A stretch of DNA of 64,000 bases, taken from assembly GCF_037975245.1 (NCBI RefSeq), contig NC_092565.1:7184999-7248998 (forward strand). The letters are read 5' to 3'. Below the pieces are notes generated by a model. That model was not told the origin of the DNA. It did no database searches and saw nothing but the letters and a program-made list of their open reading frames with translations. The translations under genes were made by a program, and so were the position numbers. The stretch comes from Apostichopus japonicus (Eukaryota; Echinodermata; Holothuroidea; Aspidochirotida; Stichopodidae). How positions within the stretch are numbered: the stretch's first letter is position 1; every line of letters begins with the position of its first letter. Shown here in pieces: positions 1 to 29,196 of this stretch.

Positions 1-964
1 TGTTTGATATGTGAAAAAAGTTGTGGTTCAGTTACATCTGCTTTAGTCGCTGTGGTTCACATCTTGAATAAAGGAACCACACTCAGTTTATCCTAGGAAT
101 ACATGTGATGTGGGAATTCTGAGGAACTGTCCAAATAGTCTGTTAGCTAGGTTTGTTTTCCATGCAATTATATAGTTTAATTTCAGCTGTTAGAAAGGGT
201 GAACTGATTGAAAGTGACTATGGCAAGCAGAACACATTAACTAATCAAACACATAGTGAAATGATTGTTTTTTCCATAATGTTACTCCTGATGAAAGCAT
301 AGAGGCACAGATTGCTTGAACCTTATTTCATGGAATCTTTAAAACTCTGTGCGACATAAATAACCTGGAAGTAAACCATTTACAGACCAGCTGTGTCAAA
401 GGCTGGATTGTCAGACGCTTCCAAACATTTTCACATCTTGAGGTGTCAGCCATTCTTAGCATAGAACAATTTTATACAAGCCCGGAAGTTTTGGATGGGA
501 GGGGGTGGAAATTTTAAGCAGTTAAGTGTAGTATCTGTTTTGGAACCTTTCTGTTTGATATGATATACAAGTTGTGGTTCAGTCATATCTGTTCTGGTCA
601 TTTTGTGGTTCACATCTTGAATAAAGGAACCACACTCAGTTTATCCTAGGAATGCATGTGATGTGGGAATTCTGAGGAACTGTCCACATAGTCTGTAAGC
701 TAGGTTTGTTTCCCTTGCAATTATACAGTTTAATTTCAGCTGTTAGAAAGGGTTTATCAGTTATGTTTTTTCTTACTGTCTTGCACTCCTCAAAAAGTAG
801 GTGACACTTTCTTTAGATAATTCTCTTTCTTCACCTCCATACGTTCCTTGCAAATGTTGTCATTTTAGGAGACAATCTTGACGGTGTATTTGCATGGCTG
901 TGTATTTTGGCCGGTGTTATATACTGTTTCTCCGTCTCACACCTCGCATGCTATATCTACACAG
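1..964. repeat. SNRNP200 intron with a duplicated 200-bp block and a dispersed 128-bp block
   Basis: Positions 1-200 and 552-753 are near-identical direct copies (both contain aaggaaccacactcagttta). A separate block at 301-428 recurs at 2057-2184 in another intron (shared ccagctgtgtcaaaggctgg). These look like intron-resident dispersed repeats of unknown class. No coding signal is seen before the acceptor AG at 963-964. Confidence 0.7.
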
Positions 965-18003
<17,039 letters not shown>

Positions 18004-19357
18004 ACCCACAGAGTGCTTTCATTAGATACTGTAGCGAACTGTAGTCACATCGAGAGGGAGAGATGAAGAGAGGATTTACTTGTTGAGCAAAAATATTCCT
18101 TAAAGGGAGGGCAAGAATGCCCTTTATGGCAAGAGGTGTCAGATGTTGAAGTCATTTGGATCCAAATTTACATTTGTAGATTGTTGAATATTTTTTTAAG
18201 CATAAAGATTATTGTTTTATTACAGGAAGTTGGAAGGACTGTCACTCCATTCTATCTAATTTCAACAAAAAACGAAAGAATTAACTGAATTCAATGAAAC
18301 CTAGTTCTTTGATAAAGCCAAGATATCCTTATGACAGTGAACAGTTCAAGCGATGCTTCTGATAGTTGACACTAGGGTAGCCTAACATATAAGTTATATG
18401 AGAAATTGTTGCCTAAGCTTCACATCAAAGTTGAAATGTTCCACTTAACTGGCTTCAAGAAACGATGACCAAGCCTGAAAGACCTCTTGTGTATTATTTT
18501 TCACGGTGTGAACCTGTTACTCTTGTAACAACAAGTTACACGGTTAAAGCATAACACTTGTAATAGCTTTGCAAATTCAAAAATGTTCATTAGTGTGTAA
18601 GCCTTTGTGCAACACAAAGTTTCTTTATAAGTTTATGAAACCATAAGTAACTTGTAGCAACAAATTAGGAGTTGCAAATGACTGTAATGGTAAATTCATA
18701 ATAGTAAACTAAAAGTCAATAATATTCATACAACATTCATTGTCGGTAATGACACTTTGAGAAACTGGTAGCTGCAAGTTTTGTCTTTTGCGGAAAACAT
18801 GTACTAGCGAAGTTGATGATACAGCACACATAGCCTATGTGTATGTGCCATTACCATCTGTATATTTTTCAGGCCTCAAAGTGCAGGCCATTTACTGGCT
18901 AAATGCCTGGTATTTGATTTCGTTGTTTGCAAGTAGAAACGAAAGAGCTCTCGTGATATTCTGCCAGTGCAAGAGTAACGTCGCATTTGTATAGAATTCA
19001 AGGAAAATGCATGTGGGAAGTTGATTTTAGCTGGTAGATTATTTTATTCACTGGTTATTTTCTTAACGAGTGGCAAAAATTGTGGAAGTCTAGGCATACT
19101 TGTAAATGTTGTAGTAGTGGTGCATGTATTGCACAGCTGTTGGTGAGGAGCTGAATGATTGGGTGAATCTACAAGAAATATGCAATTTGAGATGTGTTTT
19201 TTCTGTCGGGGTGTGTTAGTGTTACTTCCAGTTCTAAATTAATACTGCATTGTATAAATAACTATGTAGGATACTCCTGTCACATGATCAGATCATTTAT
19301 ATAGGCTGTCGTAATCAATTTTCTTTCTATGTTATGTATATATATTTTCAAAATAAA
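18004..19357 (+). other. Probable SNRNP200 3' UTR with candidate poly(A) signal
   Basis: This is an AT-rich stretch following the stop, with no other gene signal. The first strong canonical poly(A) hexamer I find is AATAAA at 19352-19357. Another lies at about 20743, so a longer 3' end is possible. The assignment rests on position only. Confidence 0.45.
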
Positions 19358-21089
19358 ATCAAACTGTTGGCAATCTGCTTATCCACTAGAGAGCCTGTGT
19401 AGGAGAATGTTTAAAAGTAAGTTGGCCTGACGTTTTGATCCTAGCAGGATCTTCTTCAAAGGCTAAAAGTATATATATTTTACATAAAAACTCTTCAGTC
19501 AATTCTCCGAGTGAATGTGGGCTCTGGTGAACTCTGGCACTCACATAAATGACACAGTTCTACAGCTCTACACTCCGGTTTCTTCGATTAGAAAATGATA
19601 AGATTCAAGAAACAAGAAATTTTAAGGTTTGACAATATCCGTTCTGTCCCGTTAGACCCAAGTGTTATGTCAAACCATAATGCCAAAGAGTATCAATAAT
19701 ATAAAATGCTGGGTAATACAATGGATGTGTTTGTCAAATTGCTAAAAGGCGATCCTTTCACATTTAGATCCTTTTATGTTTTCTTGTCGCTTCCTCACTT
19801 CCAGCGTCATTTGGGGGGAGGGTAGGGATGCCAAACATGTTTACCTCTGTGAACAGAGAGACGATTAATCCTTGAAATGTGTAAATTGTTTCCATTAAGG
19901 GAAGAAAACATGTTTCCCTTAATGGGATATAAGCGTTTGGTTTCCAGTGACATATGAGTCTGTTAACTGTTCGCGTTATGTAATTAAACAAACCGGCATT
20001 GTCGTTCATCATTTCAGAGGGTTATATTTAAAAAATGGAAGTTTTAAATTCTGTGATGGAAGACAAATATTAATAATTATGTACTTTGTACTGTAGTAAA
20101 TAGAATGTCTCATGTCCAACCAGAATGACACTAGTAAGTTGTTTCATTTATTTATGTTGTATCACTTATTTCGGTCACCATTGTAATTTGCAGATGCCTT
20201 TTATAAGTGATTCTGAAAGGCGATTGCAAAATCCAATTTTGCTGAATGGTCAGCTGATCGATGGACCCGTATGATGGTGTTACTGATAGTAAATTCTTGG
20301 TTTTTTGGTATCAGTGTCAAACTTACAAATTAAGGGTTCAAAGGAAGAGTTGTCAGAGTGGGGAGGGCGGAGGGGGGGGGAGGAGGATGAGTGAGGAGAA
20401 ACATACCGAGTACTCTTGTGGGTTGGCACAGGGTTTTATCGAGCACAGTGAATGCCTGGGCTAAAGCATCATGCATTGGGTAAATCCTTTAAACAGTGAT
20501 CGGAGACAGGTTTTACGTGAATTGTTGGAGGTGAGCATCTTTCTAGTTAGGTTTAAAAATCTGTCTGTTTGGTGGGATTCATGACATTTTATCTTAATCA
20601 TGCAGACGGGTTTCTCGTATTCGAAGAAGATGTCTACACAATGAGATTTTTTGTTTACTTATTGCACTCATTTTTGCTACTTGACTCTGATGCTGTTAGA
20701 CTATAAAAGAACCTGTACAAAATATTTGTTTGAAATTTTTCCAAATAAAAATATGTAAAAAGAATGAAACAAAGTTCAGTGTTTTCTCACTTTATTTTGG
20801 GTATTTTTTGAGAATTCCTTAAATTAGATCATAATTTTTCGAAAATGGAACTTACATATAAATGATAAGTCAATCTTCATGTAGCTTATTGTTATCAGTG
20901 GTCAGATTATGGAATTGTTGCTTGAAGGTAATACCACAGATTTAATATCATCAAGAAAATATGGGCAACCAATGCCGTAACTTTAAGAAAACACATACCA
21001 TATCTACAGCAAATAGGCCTGCTCCCTTTTTGGTTTCTATGATAATCGTGACATTTGCATTCATGATGGCGTATGTATGTGTGTATTTG
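19358..21089. other. Intergenic, mostly featureless
   Basis: A motif at about 19430-19466 (gatcctagcaggatcttctt) resembles one near 7143-7180 in an SNRNP200 intron, suggesting a shared dispersed repeat of unknown class. There is a G-rich run near 20360. No coding signal is seen on either strand. Confidence 0.45.
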
Positions 21090-21830
21090 TGAAGCCCAGC
21101 TTCTAAACACGATATCTCAAGACGGGAAGGTCAAACCAACTTCATACTCAGTGTGTAGGAGTACCACATTGAGTACAAAAGTCTCATTGTTTTTAGTGGA
21201 GGTCAAAGGTCATTTGGGGTCACAAGGGGTCAAATTGTGAAAACCTTGTAAACATGATATCTCAATATGGAAGCTTGTGCAGATCTCATATTTGGTATGA
21301 AGATGTATAGTATATAAATAAAAGAAGCCTATTGACTTTTGTGGAGGTCAGAGGTCATTTGTGGCAACAGGTCAAATGGTGAAAGCCTTTGTTAAAATGA
21401 TATTGGACAGATCTCATATTTGGTTTGTAGATGTACCATATCAAATTTAAAGAGCCTATTATTGCTGTTGGTTGAGGTCAAAGGTCATTTTGATGTCGAC
21501 AAATGCGTAACATTTACTTCAGTCCCCGCTTACCTGTCTCTTTACACTAACACTCCTTCCTAAACATAATATCGCAAGGGAAGCTTGGACAGATCGCATA
21601 TTTGGTTTATATTTGTACCATCTTGAGGTCAATGGTCGTATAAGTTCACCAGGGGTCAATTGTGAAAACCATGCTTATTTTCAAAGTATTTTAGCAAGGA
21701 GAGATGTCATATTTAGTATGTTGATGTATCTATCACATTTAGAACAAGAAGCCTATTGTTGAGGTTAATGGTCATTTCAGGACAGGGTGTGTCATTGTGA
21801 CTGTATTGTTTGTTACATCACACTGCTCTT
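21090..21830. repeat. Diverged tandem repeat rich in AGGTCA half sites
   Basis: Roughly 140-170-bp units each carry a block like aaacacgatatctcaag followed by ggaggtcaaaggtcattt and a ggggtca block. Unit starts are near 21107, 21249, 21395 and 21564. At 21200-21212 the sequence is a perfect direct repeat AGGTCA-A-AGGTCA, and similar pairs occur near 21346 and 21475. The same family recurs at 24835-25245. Confidence 0.75.
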
Positions 21831-22784
21831 CACTGTATTACTAAGATCAAGAATGTTGTACACCCTCACTATTCATTTTTCAGATTCATGAAGAAAATTC
21901 ATCAAAGCCACAATGCATTTTTGCAACTTCCCCCCCATTTTTTTTCACTGCTTTATACTGCAGGGAGTTGCTAAAAGGAGAATCAATTCCAGTCATTTGT
22001 ACTAAGGACATACATCCATTTTTGACAATCTTCAGATATATTTTCCGCAATCATTTAATTCTTTCCATTATTTCGATCAGCAAAGTGATGTAGAATCATA
22101 CATGGAAGTGGCTTTTAAGTCCAAATGTCTGCATTTGTGTAAATATTGACAATCATCATGATGAAATTGCAACATTTGTTGAATTTTGACTCACACGAGT
22201 AAATAATATCCATGCATTGAAGTAAATCCTGAAGCCCATCATATGACCTATTTTGTTCCAAAATGCTCAAAAGTGCACAAGCATGTTTATTTATACTAAT
22301 GCTAAGATAATGGAGTAATGCATATGTGTGTGGCAGGGGGGAGGGAGTTAAAGGAGGTGGTAGGGGGAGGGGAAGAATGACTTGGAACTTAATATGCATT
22401 AGTTTGCTCAAAAAAGTTTATGGTAAATTCTGTTGTCTGTTATGAGATTATTTTCATTGGAAAATTTTGTTTCGGGACAGGATAAGGTTGGTGATTGAGC
22501 TAGAGAAAAGTCCTGCCCATGAACAGATTTGACATAAAAAGATCCAAGTTCATGTTCAAAGTATACAATATTAACCTTAAATATATGAGAAGCAAATGTA
22601 CTCTTTTTCTAACAACTCTCTGAACCTAAGGAATGGTGAATTCACCTGCTATGTAATGGTTTGTTCTAAATAAAAGTGGATGTATTTTATTGATACATGT
22701 ATTGAATTTTAAAAAAAAATGTTAGTGATGAGTTTTCTGCAAGCTGCCAAACAAGGTAGGATATATTCTGAGGAAAAGAAAGCA
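21831..22784. other. Intergenic, no gene or defined element
   Basis: AT-rich sequence with a G-rich tract near 22335-22375. Nothing on either strand looks coding. Confidence 0.5.
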
Positions 22785-22860
22785 GTAGTTGCTATTGAAC
22801 CAGGGACCTTCTGCTGCCAAACTTTTTCTCTACCACTAGGCCATTAGGTGGGAGAAAGCT
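22785..22860 (-). repeat. tRNA-like SINE head
   Basis: On the minus strand an A-box-like tggcctagtgg is followed by a B-box-like tggttcaa at normal spacing. It directly precedes the larger SINE array and probably belongs to a related family. It is not an intact tRNA cloverleaf. Confidence 0.45.
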
Positions 22861-23204
22861 TTTCAAATATTTAAAGATCCAGTTGTTTGGACTTAGTGTT
22901 ATTATAAAACATATTCTCCACTGACCCTTGTCAGGGAGAGGGAACCTTGTCAGGGGGAGGGGTGCCGGCAAACTCCCTTGTCCGCTTGGGAACCTTGTCA
23001 GGAGGAAGGGGGTCCCCGCAAACTCCTTTTGCCAGCGATCACTCACCCTGGCTGGTCTTGAACCCAGCCAATCAGAAATTTCTAATCGCATACGGAACTA
23101 CCGATTACACCATTTTTGGTTCCCAATGAAAAAAATTTGTTTTTTACCCTTTATACTTCCACATCCTCCAAAGAACAGAAAATTAAAATGCTGTGGCTGG
23201 ACTT

Positions 23205-24620
23205 GAACCATAGATATGCATCCTGTGGGAATTGAACCCTAGACAAGGAGTTTGTCTTGCTCTTCAGGTACCGGCACTCACCACTGCACCACTGTATCTG
23301 TTGAGAAATAATGTTCGTTTCTAATATTTAAGGTTCAGAATGGAAGGAAAGATATATAAAAACAGAAGAAAAAAATGCCTTTACTGGGGTTTGAACCCTA
23401 GACAGGGAGTTTGTCTTGCTCTTCAGGTACTGGCACTGACCACTGCGCCATGCACTGTATCTGTTGAGAAATTATGCTCGTTTCTAATATTTAAGGTTCA
23501 GAATGGAAGGAAAGATAAAAAAAAAAACAGAAAAAAGAAAATGCCTTTGCTGGGGTTTGAACCCTAGATAGGGAGGTTGTCTTGCTCTTTAGGTACTGGC
23601 ACTGACCACTGCGCCACTGTAACTGTTGAGAAGTAATGCTCGTTTAGAATATTTATGGTTCATAATGGAAGGAAAGATATATAAAAACAGAAAAAGGAAA
23701 ACTGCCTTCACTGGGATTTGAACCCTAGACAAGGAGTTTGTCTTGCTCTTCAGGTACAGGCACTAACCACTGCACCACTGTATCTGTTGAGAAATTGTGC
23801 TCGTTTCTAATATTTAAGGTTCAGAATGGAAGGAAAGATATATAAAAACAGAAGAAAAAAATGCCTTTACTGGGGTTTGAACCCTAGACAGGGAGTTTGT
23901 CTTGCTCTTCAGGTACTGGCACTGACCACTGCGCCATGCACTGTATCTGTTGAGAAATTATGCTCGTTTCTAATATTTAAGGTTCAGAATGGAAGGAAAG
24001 ATATAAAAAAACAGAAAAAAGAAAATGCCTTTGCTGGGGTTTGAACCCTAGATAGGGAGTTTGTCTTGCTCTTTAGGTACTGGCACTGACCACTGCGCCA
24101 CTGTAACTGTTGAGAAGTAATGCTCGTTTAGAATATTTATGGTTCATAATGGAAGGAAAAATATATAAAAACAGAAAAAGGAAAACTGCCTTCACTGGGA
24201 TTTGAACCCTAGACAAGGAGTTTGTCTTGCTCTTCAGGTACAGGCACTAACCACTGCACCACTGTATCTGTTGAGAAATTGTGCTCGTTTCTAATATTTA
24301 AGGTTCAGAATGGAAGGAAAGATACATAAAAACAGAAAAAAATGCCTTTACTGGGGTTTGAACCCTAGACAGGGAGTTTGTCTTGCTCTTCAGGTACTGG
24401 CACTGACCACTGCGCCACTGTAACTGTTGAGAAATAATGCTCGTTTCTAATATTTATGGTTCATAATGGAAGGAAAGATATATAAAAACAGAAAAAGGAA
24501 AACCACCTTCACTGGGATTTGAACCCTAGACAAGGAGTTTGTCTTGCTCTTAGGTATACTGGCACTGACCACTGCGCCACTGTATCAGTTGAGAAATAAT
24601 GTAGGAGAATAATGATAGGA
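23205..24620 (-). repeat. Array of nine tRNA-derived SINE units with trimeric higher-order period
   Basis: The phrase gaaccctaga recurs at 23234, 23393, 23559, 23720, 23879, 24043, 24204, 24360 and 24521, so units are 156-166 bp. On the minus strand each unit has an A box (tggcgcagtgg) and a B box (gggttcaaacccc), the internal promoter of tRNA genes. Comparing units three apart gives a period of 481-486 bp and much higher identity, so a trimer was duplicated after the monomers diverged. No unit folds as an obvious functional tRNA. Confidence 0.85.
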
Positions 24621-24834
24621 GACTTAAAAGAAAAAATACAGAAAAAGCTAGTTGGCTTTGTGATTCCTTGCCATATGCTCCAGCGAAAAAGTGAGGAGAA
24701 CAAGGAAAGACTTCATCACACCAGGTGTTTTTCAGGACAAGAATGTTATTTGTGATCCTGCTTTTTGATTTTGAAAATAACCGTAACCTTTGTAGTCATA
24801 CAGGCGGATGTGTGTGTGTGTGTGTGACGCATTG

Positions 24835-25245
24835 CTTGTAAACACGATTTCTCAAGACGAGAAAATTGGAACAATTTCGTATTTGGTGTGTAGGAATACC
24901 ACATTGATTAGAAGAACCCTATTGTTTTATGGGAGGTCAAACGCCATTTGGGGTCACCAGAGGTCAAATTGTGAAAACATTAAAACACGATATCTCATGA
25001 AGGAAACTTGCAAGCTAATCTCATATTTAGTATGCAGTTGTGAAACGTTGAATTCAAGACCCTTATTACTTTTGGTGGAGATCAAAGGTCAAATTGTGGA
25101 AATCTTGTTGTACTTGGCATGTGCATGAATCATATTGAGAAGAAGTTTAACGTTTAGCGTGGAGGTTCAAGGTCGTCTGAGGTCACCAGGTGTCTAACAC
25201 TGAAACCCTGTAAACACTATATCTCAAGTTCGGAAGCATGGAGAT
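24835..25245. repeat. Second cluster of the AGGTCA-rich repeat family
   Basis: Units start near 24840, 24984 and 25210 with aaacacgat(a/t)tctca-type blocks, followed by ggtcaaa and ggggtcaccag-like blocks. They are more diverged than the cluster at 21090-21830. Confidence 0.65.
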
Positions 25246-25495
25246 TTAAAGGGTGTGAAAACTCGCGCAAAAAGAAACATCTAATGCCGGTTATCAGACC
25301 TAGTTTCGAATGAGGTGTAACTGAAGTGCTAGACACAACCATCGATGCCAGAAAATACATACACAGCTTGCTACCGTCGGTAATAAGGCACCGGTGAACA
25401 GTCAGTACATATAAGCATAAATGTGTATCTTTTCTGGTAGTTCGCGACACGCTGAATACGAATCTGAAATTTATTTAGGAATAAAGTGTTGTGTG

Positions 25496-25872
25496 GGGGC
25501 GTGCAGGGGGGCCAAAAACCTGATGATTTATGACAAAAATAAACCCGGTCAGATAATTAAACGAAATTGGTGTATAACGAAGACAAGGGTGGGTGTCTTC
25601 TACTCCACGTCTAATTTTAATGTCGATGGGTGTTTCAGAGAGGACAAGAGAGTAGGCTGAAAAGAGGGGGTTTTCCAAATTGTGCACTTATAAAGAACAC
25701 GTATTTCTACCGGGTCCTTTGGGATCACGTATCTCCCGAACGGAAGCAGATATGGACATGGGAGTTGCGATTACTCCCTGTTACGTCATTTGGGCGAAAT
25801 CAATTTTTGGATCGATTTTGGGTCAGTTTTTGAAAAACTGCAAATCAGGTTTTTGGCCCCCCTGCACGCCCC
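25496..25872. mobile_element. Element bounded by a perfect 29-bp inverted repeat
   Basis: The left arm 25496-25524 (starting ggggcgtgcagggggg) and right arm 25844-25872 are exact reverse complements over 29 bases, enclosing 319 bp. I see no flanking target duplication, so the true ends may lie further out. The inside shows no transposase. It is a possible MITE of unknown superfamily. Confidence 0.6.
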
Positions 25873-26731
25873 ATATTTTTATTTTTGTTTTGTTTTGGCC
25901 TTCTCCCAGACTGCCGCGGTCACTAGTGCGTTATATGTCGTGATATACTTGCATACATCCATTCCCAAGATTTTCGTAACTACAAGTTACAAGTTCTGTT
26001 CGTAAAATTATGTTAAAAACATCATGTTTCTACCCAGATATCATGGAAGTTAACATCAGTAATGACATCCTACAGTGTGATTTACTTAGTTTTGGAGGTA
26101 TAACTTGTTCATGATATACTAATTCTAAAATTACAATTTCTATCCTGACTGTATATATTCGAAATTGACGGCGTACCAGTTCCACGACACAAGGCTACAG
26201 TACAGTATTATTGTTCAATTCAATTCAAATTTATTTTTCAACGAGCAAAATACTGTTTAGCAATGCCTGTGACAGTTGTAACAGAAACCCTGAACACAAA
26301 ATACAGTATTTAATGTCCAGTGTCAGTTGTATATAGTTATTGGGCTAGCGTACTTACACTACTGTAGATCTAATGTTAGGCCTAAAATGTTTCAGATGTT
26401 GTACAAGAACTGTAGGATGCCCATCAATTTCAGGGGAAGTTGTCAATTTTATACCCCTGGCATAAACTGAGAATGTATTCAGGAAAGGTTATTCCATTGT
26501 GGGTATAATCGTTACTCACAAACTTTCCATTGTTTATTTAAGGAAAACGAAGACTAGCATAAATGAGCCGGCTCTCAACTCGACCGTTGCTACCGTAATT
26601 TGCTATGCTGCTGTCATACTGCTTCATCATATAACTACCAAGTGCTGGTAGTTATGAAATAGTTTAGACAATATACAAAGTGTTTTTGATGCCAATAGGA
26701 AAACTTGATGAAAGTTTCATGTTGTTTTAGT
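25873..26731. other. Intergenic, no gene seen
   Basis: The stretch caattcaaatttatttttca near 26222 resembles a common invertebrate repeat tail. Otherwise nothing is recognised. Confidence 0.4.
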
Positions 26732-27093
26732 CAGTGGCGGAGCTAGGGGTATATTGGTCAAGAGGGGCGAGAATGGTCTGTAGGGGCGCTTTCGACACTA
26801 TCTAAGCGGAGCGCCACCACAGGTTGGCGTGTAGCATACAGAAATTTTTTGAGTAAAGATACTCCCTAGATCGCCGGAAATGACCCTTTCCAGGCCTGGC
26901 TAATTCGCAGATAAACGAAGAATAAATAGGCGCATCACCAAATTACACCAACAAAATGTGACAAATGTCAATATGTAGATGAGAGCGCAATAAAAAATCA
27001 ATAATTGCGAATAAATAAAAATTGGTAAAGAGCTGAAAAGGGCGCCAGCAGTCCATTTGAGTCCGTCCTGACTGTATGGACGCTCCGCCACTG
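26732..27093. mobile_element. hAT-type MITE, CAGTGGCGGAGC termini, exact 8-bp target duplication
   Basis: The 362-bp element has 12-bp perfect terminal inverted repeats (cagtggcggagc / gctccgccactg). It is flanked by gttttagt at 26724-26731 and 27094-27101. It contains the hairpin module ctatctaagcggagcgccac near 26798 shared with other hAT elements here. No coding capacity. Confidence 0.92.
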
Positions 27094-27894
27094 GTTTTAG
27101 TTTTAAAAATGTGACTGTGGAGATAGTGAATCCCTTGTTGGACAAACTTGTACAAAATGGACTACTGTAAATTTTGTCTTCTAAAGGACTATGTCAGTAG
27201 CATAGTATACAGTAGTACTTAGAGACTTGCTGTGTTGTTGGGAAGGCTTACAAAGATAAGCTCTACTGTATACAATAAAGTTGATATACACTGCAAGTAA
27301 ATGAAGAAGCTTTGAAAATATGATCAGTGCCCATATTTGACATTGGATAGTGCCTTGTCTGACCCACATGTATCCTCAGAATGCACCATTGGCGGACAGC
27401 GAATTCATAAGTGTTTATCCATTTTCACAGCATGACAAGATTCATTGGATGTAATGTGATAAACAATTGACCATAGAACTTACAGTACTGCCATATTATG
27501 AGAGAGGGCTTTTAGCTTAATATTGTATTGTCAAGTATGCTTATATTATATGCTAAAGTGCTTCATCAGGAACATATCTTACGCCAAGAAGTTTTCACAA
27601 TGGACTTTCTAGGTTTTAATTTTTGTACCAATTAAAGTTCAAAGAGATTATTGACATGTTCTGATAAATGTGCTACAGTAGATATGCTAGAAAGGTTACA
27701 AAGCTTCAATACTTCCAATGACCTTTTAAACATTTTTTTTACATTTTTTTTTCAGAACATCTAACATTTTTTCACAATCTTGTTAAACAATAAAAAAAAA
27801 AGAGAGAAGAGCAAAAAAAAATGGGCTTAGATATATGTAGCTTTTAATTGCCCAGTCCAATTATGGTGCTATTTCATTTTTGTTTCATTTTCAG
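27094..27894. other. Upstream region or first intron of UBOX5
   Basis: AT-rich sequence ending in a pyrimidine-rich tract and the acceptor ttttcag|aatcg at 27893-27894. This implies at least one upstream non-coding exon that I could not place. Confidence 0.4.
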
Positions 27895-29196
27895 AATCGA
27901 GATAATGGTAGAAACTATTGTCATTGACTATGGCTATCAACTTGTGCAACCCCATTTTTGGGGTCATCTTGTCCTCTTCCACGGTCTCCACAGAAGGCTA
28001 TGAACTGAGTAATTTGCTTGAGAAGGATATGCAACAGATTGGAGATGGCTTTATGGCTGAAAGATTCATCAAACCTCCGATTGACATTGTCTTCTCATTT
28101 CCCTTCAAAATTGAAATCAAAGAAATCTTTTTGGATCCGTCTATTGGAAATCAAGTTTCGTGCGGGTTTGAAATTTTGACCGCCTCCTCCAAAGGAGGTG
28201 AGCTAACTGAGGAGTGTGATTTTCAATCTATCGGAAAGTCACCATGGAATAATTCTCATAAATACGGTCTTTATCATTTTGTTAATAGTAGATATAGGCA
28301 GCGACTAGACTTTAGACACCACGACCACAGTCAGAGTCATTGGACTTGTGCAACTAGCAAACGATTATCTCTATCTCTCAGACACCGGTACTCGCAATTT
28401 CTCATTCAGATCACTCATATCAAGGTCAAAATTACACGGACACATGGGGGCTCTATTCCCTGCTTGAGGAGACTCGAAATACAAGGTCAACCTTCATACG
28501 TTTGTTCGCCTACGGAGGTGAATGCCTTCTTGGACAAAGTCCACACAATGTTTAAACAGAAAGATGACGAACCAAACAGCGTCAGTGAAAATTCCTCGGA
28601 GATATCAGAACCAAAGACACCTGACTCATCCTCTCCAGACGAGCCAGTAATTCCTGAAGAATTTCGAGATCCTTTAACCCTTAACCTCATGTCACTGCCA
28701 GTCATTCTGCCTTCAGGTCACACCGTGGATCAAACTACTTTGGACAAGCACACGGCGGCAGAGGCCGAGTGGGGGCGCCCTCCATGTGATCCATTTACGG
28801 GGATCACTTTCAGCAAGACCTCAAAACCCATACCTAACCTGTTACTCAAATCCCGAGTCGATAAGTACCTCCTGGCAGCTGGCAAAGAGTATCATCACCT
28901 TGCAAGAACGACTGTCAGTGCGTCACACGATGGAGGAATGGCCGGCCCCAAGGCGGAGGTCAGAGGTCAGAGAATGCCAAATGAATCGCATTTAGTACAG
29001 AATCCAGGTGGTGAAGCTTCCAGTAGGGGAAAAGGTCTGAAACCGACAAAGTCTGTCAACCTACCCGAGAAAGTGGCGACTTCACAAGCAAAAGGATCTT
29101 TTAAAAATAGTAAGGATGGGTCCGCTGTTCGAAGTCGGATATCTGAAGCTTCATCCACGATGTCACATAGAACAACTGTGAAGAGAAAAGCAGAAG
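27895..29196 (+). CDS. UBOX5: UBOX5 first coding exon: N-terminal domain and U-box
   Basis: The exon starts after the acceptor at 27893-27894; bases 27895-27929 are 5' UTR. It encodes residues 1-422 plus one base. A TTG upstream of the ATG is in frame but has no support as a start. The U-box lacks zinc ligands, as expected, and uses the hydrophobic and salt-bridge core (DPFTGITFS, PNLLLKSRVDKYL). The donor is GTTAGA at 29197. Confidence 0.9.

Noticed and set aside
23205-24620. Cluster of tRNA genes, or a CRISPR-like array, because of regularly spaced repeats
   Set aside because: Only A and B boxes are kept and no full cloverleaf is seen. Unit size and the host genome do not fit CRISPR.
28957-28969. 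DR1-type pair AGGTCA-G-AGGTCA
   Set aside because: It lies inside the UBOX5 coding exon and is best explained by the codons; no sign of the intergenic repeat family is around it.
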